From: Amarolinea aalborgensis
GTDB taxonomy: Bacteria; Chloroflexota; Anaerolineae; SSC4; Amarolineaceae
Assembly: GCF_900491745.1 (NCBI RefSeq)
Contig: NZ_UETR01000003.1
Location: 372,001 to 436,000 of the forward strand
Direction of reading: 5' to 3'
DNA length: 64,000 nucleotides
The notes under the pieces are model-generated. The model did no database searches and was not told the DNA's origin. It saw nothing but the letters and a program-made list of their open reading frames with translations. Positions 34,450-43,080 of the stretch are shown here, piece by piece. Within the stretch, counting starts at the first letter, position 1, and the number at the start of each line of letters is the position of its first letter. The translations under genes were made by a program, and so were the position numbers.

Positions 34450-35001
34450 TCATACCGCCGCGCCGCACGCGCCGCAGAAGCGGTCGGCCGGCCGCAGCGG
34501 CTGGCCGCACTGACCGCAAAAACGCCGTGCGCCGGTCGCTGGCGCCAACGACTGTCCATTGACGCGCTGAGCCGCAATTTCTGCTTCCAGTCGTTCTCCT
34601 AGATCAGCGGTAGCTGCAGGGCGAGCAACTGGTGAGCGGCGGAGCGCAGCGATTTGCGTCTCGATTTCCTCATCGAGCGTCGCAGCCTGTCTCTGGCGCT
34701 GAACTTTGCCGGCAGCCTGCTGCTCGGCCTTGAAAGCGTCCAGCCTCTGCATAGCCTGCAAGGCTTGTTCACGCAGTCGCCGGTCGTAGACCGGAAAGTC
34801 TTCGGCCGACACCTTGCCGGTTTGCTGATCGAACTCCAGGTCTTTGATGGCCTTGAGCGCAGCATCTCGCTGCGCCGTCAGTTCGGCCATCGCGTCCGTG
34901 CTGGTGGTCAATCCCTGGAGATAGCCGGCGCTGACCAACGGCCAGGCCACGATGGCGATAACGACCGCTGCAATCAACACCATCACAAGTGCAGTTATCA
35001 A
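34450..35001 (-). CDS. CcmI-like membrane protein with C-terminal zinc ribbon
   Basis: This 183-aa protein has one N-terminal membrane helix (ALVMVLIAAVVIAIVAWPL), a helical part with AIKDLEFDQQTGKVSAEDF that resembles CcmI/CycH, and a C-terminal zinc ribbon (FCGQCGQPLRPADRFCGACG). It ends the ccmHGF operon, 10 bp after ccmF. It probably helps hold apocytochrome c or the haem lyase. The zinc-ribbon tail is not part of classical CcmI, so the assignment rests on context plus the helical motif. Confidence 0.65.
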   Translation of the reverse strand: MITALVMVLIAAVVIAIVAWPLVSAGYLQGLTTSTDAMAELTAQRDAALKAIKDLEFDQQTGKVSAEDFPVYDRRLREQALQAMQRLDAFKAEQQAAGKVQRQRQAATLDEEIETQIAALRRSPVARPAATADLGERLEAEIAAQRVNGQSLAPATGARRFCGQCGQPLRPADRFCGACGAAV

Positions 35002-35011
35002 GACAAGTCTC

Positions 35012-37006
35012 CTACGCGCGTTTAGGCTGTACGCTTGATGGCATAGAAGCTGATACGCGCATCGCCTGGGTGTGAGGCCAGAGCGATGTCAAGGTGCCCA
35101 AGGCCAAAACCAGGCCGCCCAGCCACAAGAAGATCATCAGGGGATTGACAAACACCTTGAACGACGCGCTCTCGCCGTTCCCCTCCCAACCGGCAAGCAC
35201 GGCATACAAGTCCTCCGCGGGGAAGATCCGCAGGCCCACTTCGCTGGTCGGTTGGTCTGGCGTCTTGAAGTACAGGTTCTTCTGCGGCTGCACCACGCCA
35301 ATATCTTTGCCGTCACGCGTGACCATGAGCGGAGCCAGCACTTCCGTGTGCGTGGGCTGCGCCACTTGACGTAGCCCCTGATAGGTCAGAACATAGTTCT
35401 TGATCGTGAGGCTTTCACCGCGTTTGAGGGTGCCCTGCGTTTCAAGTTGGAAAAAGGTGTTGCCGATAATGCCCAGAGCCATCATGATGATGCCCAGGTG
35501 CACGATGTAGCCGCCATAGCGGCGTTGGTTCTTCTGCGTCAGGTTGATCAGCGCGCGCAGCCACGATTCGCCGGTAATACGGCGTCGGGCGCTGGCGCCG
35601 CGCGCAAACTCCTGCACGATTGTTGCCAGCACGAAGGTGCACAAGGCAAATCCAACCAGAGGCAGGGCGTCGCGGATGCCCAGGACAAAGAGCAAGACCG
35701 GGACCGCGGCTGTAGCCAGCAAGGGCCACTGAAAATTGGCGCGCAGCGCTTCACGCGTCGACCGACGCCAGCCCAACAGCGGCCCGGCGCCCATCAAGAT
35801 CAACAGCACGATCAAGATAGGGCCATTGACTTTGTTGAACCAGGGCGCGGCGACGGAGATTTTGTTGCCAGTAAGCAGTTCGGAGAACATGGGGAACGTG
35901 GTGCCAAAAAACGTCGCAAAGGCGATGCCGACAAAGACGACGTTATTGAACAAGAAGCCAGATTCGCGGCTGAGCATAGAGTCAAGCTCATTGTCGCTGC
36001 GCAGCATGGGGAGGCGATCGAGCAGCAGCCAAAGATAGCCGAAAATCGAGAGGGCAATGAAACTCAGGAAGATCGGGCCGACGTTGCTCAACGCAAACGC
36101 ATGCACGGACTCGATGACGCCGCTGCGTGTGATGAACGTGCCAATCAGAACCAGCTCATAGGTCAAAAAGACCAGGACCAGGTTCCAGACCTTGAGCATG
36201 CCGCGACGTTCCTGAATCACGATCGAGTGGAGAAAGGCTGTCGCCGTGAGCCAGGGTAAGAGGCTGGCATTTTCGACCGCGTCCCAGGCCCAATAGCCGC
36301 CCCAGCCAAGCTCAATGTAGGCCCACTGGCTGCCCATCAGAATGCCAAGCGAGAGAAAAAGCCAGGGGACAAGCGTCCAACGGCGGATGGATCGAATCCA
36401 GGTGTTGCCAAGCTGTTTGGTGGCCAGCGCGGCCACGCCGAAAGCAAAGGGCACGGCCATACCCACGTAGCCCAGGTAAAGGCCGATAGGATGAATGACC
36501 ATCCAGTAGTTTTGCAGAAGGGGATTGAGCCCGGTGCCGTCTGCGGGCACAAAGCCCAGTTTCTTGAACGGGTTGGCCGCGAAAATGACGATGACCAGGA
36601 AAAAGGCCGTCGTGGTGAGCAGGGTCGCGATGACATAGGGCATCAACTGGCGGTGCTGGTTGCGAAAACCGATCATGGCCAGGGTTGAATAGCCGGATAG
36701 AATCAGAGTCCAGAAGAGCAATGAGCCGGCCTGTCCGCCCCACAGCGCGGAAAATTTGTAGAAGACGGGTAGATTGCGCTCGACATGGCTGGCCACATAC
36801 TCAAATTGGAATTGATTCGTCAGCAGCGCAATCCACAATAACACGGCGGCCGTCAACACCAGGGCTGCAACGACAAAAACCGCGTTGCGCGCGCTGGCAA
36901 CAATCGCCAGATCATCACGGCGGGCGCCAATCATGGCGAGGGCAACGCCAATGATAGCAACCACCAATGCCAGGGCAAGCACGGGAAAGCCCAAGTCTAG
37001 TAACAT
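35012..37006 (-). CDS. ccmF: Cytochrome c-type biogenesis protein CcmF (haem lyase)
   Basis: This 664-aa polytopic protein has about 15 membrane segments. WGGYWAWDAVENASLLPW is the WWD haem-handling motif, and HPIGLYLGYVGMAVPFAF contains a conserved His. CcmF ligates haem to apocytochrome c together with CcmH and CcmG. The start is ATG 37006 with AAAGGAG upstream, rather than the longer frame reaching into ccmG. CcmA, B, C, D and E are not in the window. Confidence 0.95.
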   Translation of the reverse strand: MLLDLGFPVLALALVVAIIGVALAMIGARRDDLAIVASARNAVFVVAALVLTAAVLLWIALLTNQFQFEYVASHVERNLPVFYKFSALWGGQAGSLLFWTLILSGYSTLAMIGFRNQHRQLMPYVIATLLTTTAFFLVIVIFAANPFKKLGFVPADGTGLNPLLQNYWMVIHPIGLYLGYVGMAVPFAFGVAALATKQLGNTWIRSIRRWTLVPWLFLSLGILMGSQWAYIELGWGGYWAWDAVENASLLPWLTATAFLHSIVIQERRGMLKVWNLVLVFLTYELVLIGTFITRSGVIESVHAFALSNVGPIFLSFIALSIFGYLWLLLDRLPMLRSDNELDSMLSRESGFLFNNVVFVGIAFATFFGTTFPMFSELLTGNKISVAAPWFNKVNGPILIVLLILMGAGPLLGWRRSTREALRANFQWPLLATAAVPVLLFVLGIRDALPLVGFALCTFVLATIVQEFARGASARRRITGESWLRALINLTQKNQRRYGGYIVHLGIIMMALGIIGNTFFQLETQGTLKRGESLTIKNYVLTYQGLRQVAQPTHTEVLAPLMVTRDGKDIGVVQPQKNLYFKTPDQPTSEVGLRIFPAEDLYAVLAGWEGNGESASFKVFVNPLMIFLWLGGLVLALGTLTSLWPHTQAMRVSASMPSSVQPKRA

Positions 37007-37037
37007 GCGAATATCTCCTTTGCTGAGCAGCAATCGC

Positions 37038-37631
37038 TCATTTGCAGCTTCCACCTGCGATCAACCGATCCAAGCAGGCGCGCAGCTCTGAATCGGACAG
37101 AGGGCCAATTTTGAACCAATCCACCGTTCCGTCAGGTTTGATAAAGAAGGTTTCGGGTACGCCTTGGATGCGATAGCGTCGCGCGATCTCGCTGCGGAGG
37201 TCTGGTCCATTGGGATAGGTAATCTTGAACTGCTGCAGGTAACGCATGGCCGCCGGTTCCTGGTCCAGGTAATCGGCGCCAATGAAGACAACATTCTTGT
37301 CCGCGTAGTCTACAGCCGCCTGTTGCAGCGTCGTCGCCTCTTCCTTACAGGGATCGCACCAACTGGCCCAGAAGTTGAGAACGACATGTTTGCCTTTCAA
37401 ATCCACCAGGGCAACTTTGTCGCCCAGATTGCCCTGGAAACCACGAAAGAGCGCCAGGGTGAAATCGGGCGCCTGGCCGCTGGATGGACGCGGCGCTTCA
37501 CGTTTGGCGACCAGGGCATAGGCAAAGAAGGCAATGAAAAGCACAGCAATGCCAATCACGGCCCAACGCACGGCCTGGCCGCTCGAGCTGCGCGTGGGGA
37601 CGACCGATGAATCGAGTGATGAGTTAGTCAA
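37038..37631 (-). CDS. ccmG: Thiol:disulphide oxidoreductase CcmG/ResA-like
   Basis: This 197-aa protein has an N-terminal membrane anchor (AVIGIAVLFIAFFAYALVA) and an extracytoplasmic thioredoxin fold with redox motif WASWCDPCKEEA (CxxC), then GVPETFFIKPDG with the cis-Pro. It reduces the apocytochrome CXXCH cysteines before haem attachment. It starts at TTG 37631, overlapping the ccmH stop by 8 bp, so the two are translationally coupled. ccmF follows. Confidence 0.9.
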   Translation of the reverse strand: MTNSSLDSSVVPTRSSSGQAVRWAVIGIAVLFIAFFAYALVAKREAPRPSSGQAPDFTLALFRGFQGNLGDKVALVDLKGKHVVLNFWASWCDPCKEEATTLQQAAVDYADKNVVFIGADYLDQEPAAMRYLQQFKITYPNGPDLRSEIARRYRIQGVPETFFIKPDGTVDWFKIGPLSDSELRACLDRLIAGGSCK

Positions 37632-38139
37632 TCTTCTTCAACTCCTCTTGTAGGCGGCTCAATTGCTCAGCCGGCAAATCAGAAAGATGGGACGCCGGGG
37701 CAACAGCTGGCGCGGCCCGCGGTCGCCTGGTCCAACGGCGCAGGATGTAGAAGACCCAGGCCGCGCCTAGAATGACGGCGGCAAACGGAAGCACCCACGC
37801 CAACCAGTTGAAACCCTGGCGGGGCGGCTCGCCCAAAACTTGGGGGCCGTACTGCTCAATGAAGTAGGCGCGGATTTCGTCAGCGCTGGCGCCAGCCGCC
37901 AATTTCTCGGCAATCACCTCGCGCATCTGCTCGCACGCCTTGAGCTCGCACGTATCGAGGCGCACACTGTTGCAGAGAGGACACCACAGCTCCCTGGCAA
38001 CGGCGTTCACTTGCTCGGCCGTCACCGGCTGCTGGGCCAGCGAAGCGGTTGGCATCCCAAGCACCAGCGTCACGAGAGCACTCGCCAGGACAATCTGCGG
38101 CCAAGAAACAGTACGCCGTCTTATCAGTCGAAAGATCAT
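37624..38139 (-). CDS. ccmH: Cytochrome c maturation protein CcmH
   Basis: This 171-aa protein has a signal segment (IVLASALVTLVLGMPTASLAQ), a three-helix domain with LWCPLCNSVRLDTCELKAC, the YGPQVLGEPP region, a membrane helix (WLAWVLPFAAVILGAAWVFYIL) and a short cytoplasmic tail. The canonical CcmH motif is LRCxxCQ; here two additional Cys follow, which is unusual. It is the first gene of the ccm operon, with a good promoter at 38176. Confidence 0.88.
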   Translation of the reverse strand: MIFRLIRRRTVSWPQIVLASALVTLVLGMPTASLAQQPVTAEQVNAVARELWCPLCNSVRLDTCELKACEQMREVIAEKLAAGASADEIRAYFIEQYGPQVLGEPPRQGFNWLAWVLPFAAVILGAAWVFYILRRWTRRPRAAPAVAPASHLSDLPAEQLSRLQEELKKID

Positions 38140-38175
38140 GTCTCACCCTTGAGTCTCAGGAATTGATACCCGCCG

Positions 38176-38204
38176 ATTATACCACACGCAAAAGGCATTG
38201 CCAA
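38176..38204 (-). promoter_or_regulatory. Promoter of the ccmHGF operon
   Basis: On the minus strand: TTGGCA (38199-38204), 17-bp spacer and TATAAT (38176-38181), about 37 bp before ccmH. Confidence 0.85.
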
Positions 38205-38244
38205 CCTGTTTTTGTCGCCGCACAAAATCAGTGTTTTGCTTGAT

Positions 38245-38272
38245 TTTACATGACAACGTATTCTGGTATACT
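38245..38272 (+). promoter_or_regulatory. Promoter of the L,D-transpeptidase gene
   Basis: TTTACA (38245-38250), 16-bp spacer and TATACT (38267-38272), preceded by TGG. It is divergent from the ccm promoter and leaves a leader of about 127 nt. Confidence 0.6.
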
Positions 38273-38405
38273 TGGAACATGCTTGATCTTGAGGCATAAT
38301 TTCCTTAAGCTCTCGCTGCTCGGCAGCGCCGGTAGAACGATCTCTACTGCTCGGGGGTGCTGCTGGGTCAGGCTGCGATCATCCAATCAGGATTGAGGAG
38401 GAATC

Positions 38406-39302
38406 ATGCATCGTCGTCTGCGTTTGACATTGATCATGGTCATCATGGCCGCCAGCATCCTCGTGGGCGCTGGCACGGCCGCGGCCAGTACACCCGAGCA
38501 GGCCATTGTCAACCGGCCTGCCCAGGAAGGCGGCGTCATATACGTTGTGCGCGCTGGCGATAGCCTGGGACGTATCGCGGCGCGTTATGGCATTAGCGTC
38601 CAATCGCTCATGCGCGCCAACGGCATTCGTAATGCGAACTTCGTCTACATTGGTCAGCGACTGAGCATTCCTGGAACCAACGCCAACGGCAGCAGCATCA
38701 TCCCGTCCGGTTCGACGCCCGCATCAACCGCGCCTGGAACCTACATCGTGCGGCGCGGCGACACCTTGGCTTCGATTGCGGCGCGCTTTGGCACATCCGT
38801 CAGCCGGCTCATGCGCGCAAACAATATCGCCAATCCGAACGTGATTTATGTCGGTCAGCGCTTGATCATTTCAGGCGGCGGAACTGGCGGCGGAACTGGC
38901 GGTGGAACTGGCGGCGGAGGTGGCGGAACGACGCCTCCCCCGGCTGTGGCTGGCCGCTGGATTGACGTGGACCTCAGCGCGCAACGCCTGGTGGCTTACG
39001 AAGAAAACCGCGCCGTCTTCAGCACCCTGGTCAGCACCGGGCTGCCCCGCACGCCAACCGTTCAAGGCCGCTTCAAAATCTATATCAAGCTGCGCTCGAC
39101 CACGATGACCGGCCCAGGCTACCGTTTGCCGGGTGTGCCATACACAATGTACTTTTACGGAGGCTATGGCTTGCACGGCACCTATTGGCACAACAACTTC
39201 GGCCACCCCATGAGTCACGGGTGTGTCAATCTGCGCACGGCGGATGCCCAGTGGCTGTTCAACTGGGCCCCGGTCGGCACCGTCGTCAACGTTCACCAGT
39301 GA
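38406..39302 (+). CDS. LysM-domain L,D-transpeptidase (YkuD)
   Basis: This 298-aa exported enzyme cross-links peptidoglycan or attaches proteins to it. It has a signal peptide (LIMVIMAASILVGAGTAAAS), two LysM domains (about 39-82 and 110-155, each VRxGDxLxxIAxRxG), a Gly/Thr-rich linker and a YkuD domain with catalytic SHGCVNL (Cys273) and the partner His in GLHGTYWHNNFG. GAGGAGG precedes the ATG. It is a single-gene unit ending at a strong hairpin. Confidence 0.94.
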   Translation: MHRRLRLTLIMVIMAASILVGAGTAAASTPEQAIVNRPAQEGGVIYVVRAGDSLGRIAARYGISVQSLMRANGIRNANFVYIGQRLSIPGTNANGSSIIPSGSTPASTAPGTYIVRRGDTLASIAARFGTSVSRLMRANNIANPNVIYVGQRLIISGGGTGGGTGGGTGGGGGGTTPPPAVAGRWIDVDLSAQRLVAYEENRAVFSTLVSTGLPRTPTVQGRFKIYIKLRSTTMTGPGYRLPGVPYTMYFYGGYGLHGTYWHNNFGHPMSHGCVNLRTADAQWLFNWAPVGTVVNVHQ

Positions 39303-39309
39303 GATAAAT

Positions 39310-39356
39310 AACGGTTGCATCTCCGCTGGCGCCCAACCCGCCGAGATGCAACCGTT
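39310..39356 (+). terminator. Hairpin after the L,D-transpeptidase gene
   Basis: A 14-bp perfect stem (39310-39323 with 39343-39356) around a 19-nt loop, 7 bp past the stop. Confidence 0.7.
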
Positions 39357-39435
39357 GTCACGTGAAATCTGCTCAGGTCAAGGTTGAAACAACGCTGCCC
39401 ATGCCGTCTGCCCTTATGATGAGCCACCCACGGCC

Positions 39436-40359
39436 TTGAAATCGAGACCCTTTCGCGGCTGGTACGCGGATCTCGTTCTGTTGGCTGTCGCTGCCATCTG
39501 GGGCGGCACCTTCGTGACCGTCCAGGATGCCGTGGCGACCTTCCCTGTAATCACGTTTCTTGCCATTCGCTTTTCACTGGCAACGCTGGTTTTCTTGCCC
39601 CTACTGCGGCGCAACCGGCGCTCCACATCCACTGGCATCCCTGCTCCACGCCAGCGGCACGTTCTTCTGCCAAGCCTGCTCATCGGCATCGCCTTGTTTG
39701 CCGGCTACGCCTTTCAGACCTACGGCTTGCGCTTTACGACGCCAGCCAAGGCCGGATTTATCACCGGCATTGCCGTGGTGCTGGTGCCGCTCGGCTCTGC
39801 GATCTTCCTCCGGCGTCCTCCCAGTGCTGCTGCGGTGATTGGGGTGGCGCTGGCTACCGTCGGTTTGGCGGCGCTGACGCTCAACCGCGACCTGAGCATT
39901 GCCCCAGGCGATCTCCTTGTCCTTGGCTGCGCCGTCTCCTTCGCCGCGCAAATCCTGCTCGTCGGGCGTTTTGCCCCGCATTTCGATGCCGTAGCGCTCG
40001 CCGCCGGTCAAATTGCTGCCGTGGCCGTCTTGAGTTGGTTAGCGGCGCTGGTCGTGGATGGAGCGCCCAGGTGGCCGGCTGGCAACGTCTGGTTTGCCGC
40101 CGCGTTCACCGGCATCCTGGCGACGGCCTTTGCCTTCTGGGCGCAAACCATGGCGCAGCGTTTTGCCAGTCCAACCCACACGGCGTTGATCTTTGCAACT
40201 GAGCCTGTCTTTGCGGCTATCTTCAGCTTCTTGCTGATTGATGAACAGCTCACCGCGCGCGCGCTGCTCGGATGCGGCTTGATCCTCGCCGGTATGCTGA
40301 TCTCAGAGTTGGGTGTATGGCCGCGGCCGCGCAACGACGAGGCTTCCAAGCTGACGTGA
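39436..40359 (+). CDS. DMT-superfamily permease (two EamA domains)
   Basis: This 307-aa inner-membrane transporter has ten predicted helices in two EamA repeats. The first begins VLLAVAAIWGGTFVTVQDAV and the second includes LVLGCAVSFAAQILLVGRFA. ALIFATEPVFAAIFSFLLIDEQL is the typical last-repeat motif. It exports or imports small metabolites; the substrate is unknown. It starts at TTG 39436 with no clear ribosome-binding site, and nearby ATGs are out of frame. Confidence 0.87.
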   Translation: MKSRPFRGWYADLVLLAVAAIWGGTFVTVQDAVATFPVITFLAIRFSLATLVFLPLLRRNRRSTSTGIPAPRQRHVLLPSLLIGIALFAGYAFQTYGLRFTTPAKAGFITGIAVVLVPLGSAIFLRRPPSAAAVIGVALATVGLAALTLNRDLSIAPGDLLVLGCAVSFAAQILLVGRFAPHFDAVALAAGQIAAVAVLSWLAALVVDGAPRWPAGNVWFAAAFTGILATAFAFWAQTMAQRFASPTHTALIFATEPVFAAIFSFLLIDEQLTARALLGCGLILAGMLISELGVWPRPRNDEASKLT

Positions 40360-40477
40360 AAATCGGCCGCGGAGGAACGCAGAGCGTCACCGATTACCTG
40401 TTTTCATTCACGGTTGTGCGCGGCGCGCATGGGCAACTGACGTGAAAGTCGGATCGTTCTCCCCGCGCGAGGCCGCC

Positions 40478-41071
40478 CTAATCGTCATCCTCGCCGCTCT
40501 TGGGCAGCCCATAAAGCCACCAATAACGATCCGCCGGGTAAAGGCCGCGCAAGCCAGGGTCGAGGAGAAAAGCGCCGTCTCGCCAAACATGACGCAGTTG
40601 GCTGTCCAGGCGTCGCAGATGGCCCTGTTCAGCCAGGATGTCGAAACTGGCGGCGGCCGCCTCATCGAACAGCAGCGCCAAGCGCACGCGGGCGCGCACC
40701 TCCGCCGGATAGGTGCTGGCGCAGCCGCCGCGGCGGAAGCACTCATCCATATACCACCGCCACGAATCCAGGTTGCTCTTGATTTCCTTGCGCACAAATG
40801 ACTCCCACTGCGCAGGATAGGTGCGCCGAGCCTCCTCAACGCCCGCAGCCAGGCGTTCGACGCGCGCGCGTTCATCCGGCGTCAGCGCGGCCGATCGGAA
40901 TTGCAGCAGTTGCAGGCGGCTCAGCACCCCACCCAGGGTCATCTTGGGCTGCTGCGTGCCTAGTGGGGTTTGCACTACAACCTGGCGAAAAAGGCGGTCC
41001 CCCAGCAAATAATCCGATAGCTCGGCCGCCATGGCCTCAGCCACAAGAAGTTCCATTGTCAATTGGCTCAT
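40478..41071 (-). CDS. Hypothetical helical protein
   Basis: This 197-aa protein is largely helical, with LTPDERARVERLAAGVEEARRTYPAQWES-type amphipathic stretches (kept here as LTPDERARVERL), WRWYMDECFRRGG, and an aromatic C-terminus YPADRYWWLYGLP ending in acidic GEDDD. ATG 41071 with AAGGGAG upstream is chosen over the longer frame. I recognise no family. It stands alone, convergent with the DMT permease gene. Confidence 0.7.
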   Translation of the reverse strand: MSQLTMELLVAEAMAAELSDYLLGDRLFRQVVVQTPLGTQQPKMTLGGVLSRLQLLQFRSAALTPDERARVERLAAGVEEARRTYPAQWESFVRKEIKSNLDSWRWYMDECFRRGGCASTYPAEVRARVRLALLFDEAAAASFDILAEQGHLRRLDSQLRHVWRDGAFLLDPGLRGLYPADRYWWLYGLPKSGEDDD

Positions 41072-41142
41072 ACGTGCTCCCTTCTCTGTCTTGCCCACCG
41101 CGGGCGCCGCCCAGGTGGGATAGCCAGCCCGATCAGGTCAAT

Positions 41143-41171
41143 TTGACAGCCCCCAAGTCTTGCAGTAGATT
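41143..41171 (+). promoter_or_regulatory. Promoter of dtd
   Basis: TTGACA (41143-41148), 17-bp spacer and TAGATT (41166-41171), about 70 bp before dtd. TATAGT at 41186 is a weaker alternative -10. Confidence 0.55.
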
Positions 41172-41246
41172 CAAAGCAGGTAGATTATAGTCCCCTGGCA
41201 GCGAATCGGCAAGCAAATCCGTTTCTTTGTTTCTGAGCAGGTCGTC

Positions 41247-41717
41247 ATGCGAGCACTCATTCAACGCGTTACCCAGGCTGCGGTACATGTCGAAGGCCAA
41301 ACAGTCGGCGCCATCGGCCAGGGATTGGTCATTCTCCTCGGCATCACCGACGGCGACACCGCGGTCACAGCCGAAAGCCTGGCGCAGAAGATCGCACAGA
41401 TGCGCATTTTCGGCGACAGCGATGGGCGATTCAATTTGTGCGCTGCCGAGGTGGGGGCTGCGGCGCTGGTGATCTCTCAATTCACCCTCTACGCCGACAC
41501 GCGCAAGGGGCGGCGCCCCAGTCTCACCCAAGCGGCCAGGCCCGACGTGGCCGCGCCTCTGGTGGAGCGCTTCGCGCAGGCGCTGGAAGGGCATGGACTG
41601 CCGGTCAAGCGCGGCGTGTTTGGCGCGCACATGCTGGTTGAGATTCACAACGACGGCCCGGTGACGATCTGGCTCGATTCCGATGATCTGGCGCGCCCCC
41701 GCCGTGCGTCGCCCTGA
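41247..41717 (+). CDS. dtd: D-aminoacyl-tRNA deacylase
   Basis: This 156-aa protein removes D-amino acids (and glycine mischarged on tRNA-Ala) from tRNA. It has the full DTD pattern: MRALIQRVTQAAVHVEG, SQFTLYADTRKGRRPS, and a C-terminal GVFGAHMLVEIHNDGPVTIW containing the cross-subunit Gly-cisPro-type NDGPVT motif. Length is a little longer than usual because of a DDLARPRRASP tail. The ribosome-binding site is weak (GAGCAGG). Confidence 0.95.
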   Translation: MRALIQRVTQAAVHVEGQTVGAIGQGLVILLGITDGDTAVTAESLAQKIAQMRIFGDSDGRFNLCAAEVGAAALVISQFTLYADTRKGRRPSLTQAARPDVAAPLVERFAQALEGHGLPVKRGVFGAHMLVEIHNDGPVTIWLDSDDLARPRRASP

Positions 41718-41806
41718 AGCAAGGCAGCGGCAGAGTGCCGGGTTTGCTCCGCCTCATGCCATGGCCGCATCGCCGTGGCCATGGCCTGCACGGGCGCGCC
41801 GCCGAT

Positions 41807-41837
41807 TTGCCAAGTCCCATATTACCTGTGGTACAAT
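41807..41837 (+). promoter_or_regulatory. Putative rpoD promoter
   Basis: TTGCCA (41807-41812), 19-bp spacer and TACAAT (41832-41837). The spacer is longer than optimal. Confidence 0.4.
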
Positions 41838-41885
41838 AGTCAGCGCAGTAGTTCACACTCGCATTCAATTCAGATCGAGGTACGC

Positions 41886-43067
41886 ATGGCCCGAAGCCCT
41901 TCCGTGGGCGGTCAGTTCAAATTACCAGATTCCCTTTTGTCGCGTGTACGCGACGGCCGGGTATCACTGGAAGATGTTTTACGCTCGTTTCCGAACGCGA
42001 ACAAAGATCCAGAAAGCTGGGAAGATGTCCTGGCTGCCCTGAAGGCGGCAGGGATTCAACTGGCAGAACAAGCCGAGGCCGACGCCGGTGTAGACGTTGA
42101 CGTTGATATTGACGGCGAAGAAGAATACCAGACAACATCGTTAGGTGGAGCTGGCTCTGACCCTTTATCCCTCTACCTGCGCGAGATGGGCCGCACGGCT
42201 CTCTTGACCGCCGAGCAAGAGATCAAGTTGGCGCGCGATGTGACGCGCGGTGAAACCCTGAAAGCAGAGTTGGAAAACGCAGCGCTGCCATTGGAGCGCA
42301 AGCGCCAAATTCGGTCTGAAATTCAAATCGCCGACGATGCGCGCGACACCCTGATCAAAGCGAACCAGCGCCTCGTCATCAGCGTCGCCAAACGCTACCG
42401 CGGCCTGGGCGTTCCCTTTTTGGACTTGATCCAGGAGGGAAATCTGGGGCTAATGCGGGCCGTCGAACGGTTTGACCCCTCGAAAGGCAATCGCCTCTCC
42501 ACCTATGCCATGTGGTGGATTCGGCAATCCATCATTCGCGCGGTTGCGAACCTGAGCCGCACGATCCGCGTGCCGATTCACGCGGGCGAACGTGAGCGCA
42601 AGCTCCGTAAAGTGGCGCAGGAGCTGCAGCAATCGCTCGGACGCACGCCCACCTCGCATGAACTGGCGGCGGAGTTGGGTTTGACGCCGCGCCAGGTGCA
42701 GCGCCTGCAGAACATGGGCCAGCAGGCCGTTTCGCTGGATCAGCCAATTCGTGAAGGCGAGTCCGATGGCAGCAGTCTGGCTGACCTCATCGAAGACGAG
42801 AACAGCCTGGCTCCGTCAGAACTGGCCGCGCAGCGCCTCTTGCGTGATGATGTGGCCGCGGTGTTGGCAGACCTGAAACCACGCGAAGCTGAGGTCCTGC
42901 GCCTGCGCTATGGTCTGGATGGCGAGCATGTGCATACCCTGAAAGAAGTGGGCATCAAGATGAATGTCACCCGTGAACGGGTGCGTCAACTGGAAATGCG
43001 CGCGCTGCGCAAGCTGCGTCATCCTCGCATTGGCCGCCGCTTGAAGGGCTATCAGCGCCGCCGCTGA
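41886..43067 (+). CDS. rpoD: RNA polymerase primary sigma factor (sigma-70, RpoD/SigA)
   Basis: This 393-aa protein has a short region-1.1-like N-terminus (VRDGRVSLEDVLRSFPNA), region 1.2 (DPLSLYLREMGRTALLT), region 2 (RLVISVAKRYRGLGVPFLDL, then STYAMWWIRQSIIRAV for -10 recognition), region 3, and region 4 (LRLRYGLDG, VTRERVRQLEMRALRKLR for -35 recognition). The regions 2.4 and 4.2 fit the TTGACA/TATAAT promoters seen across the window. GAGG lies 6 bp before ATG 41886; the longer frame runs through the upstream promoter and is rejected. Confidence 0.95.
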   Translation: MARSPSVGGQFKLPDSLLSRVRDGRVSLEDVLRSFPNANKDPESWEDVLAALKAAGIQLAEQAEADAGVDVDVDIDGEEEYQTTSLGGAGSDPLSLYLREMGRTALLTAEQEIKLARDVTRGETLKAELENAALPLERKRQIRSEIQIADDARDTLIKANQRLVISVAKRYRGLGVPFLDLIQEGNLGLMRAVERFDPSKGNRLSTYAMWWIRQSIIRAVANLSRTIRVPIHAGERERKLRKVAQELQQSLGRTPTSHELAAELGLTPRQVQRLQNMGQQAVSLDQPIREGESDGSSLADLIEDENSLAPSELAAQRLLRDDVAAVLADLKPREAEVLRLRYGLDGEHVHTLKEVGIKMNVTRERVRQLEMRALRKLRHPRIGRRLKGYQRRR

Positions 43068-43080
43068 CGATCGAAACCGC

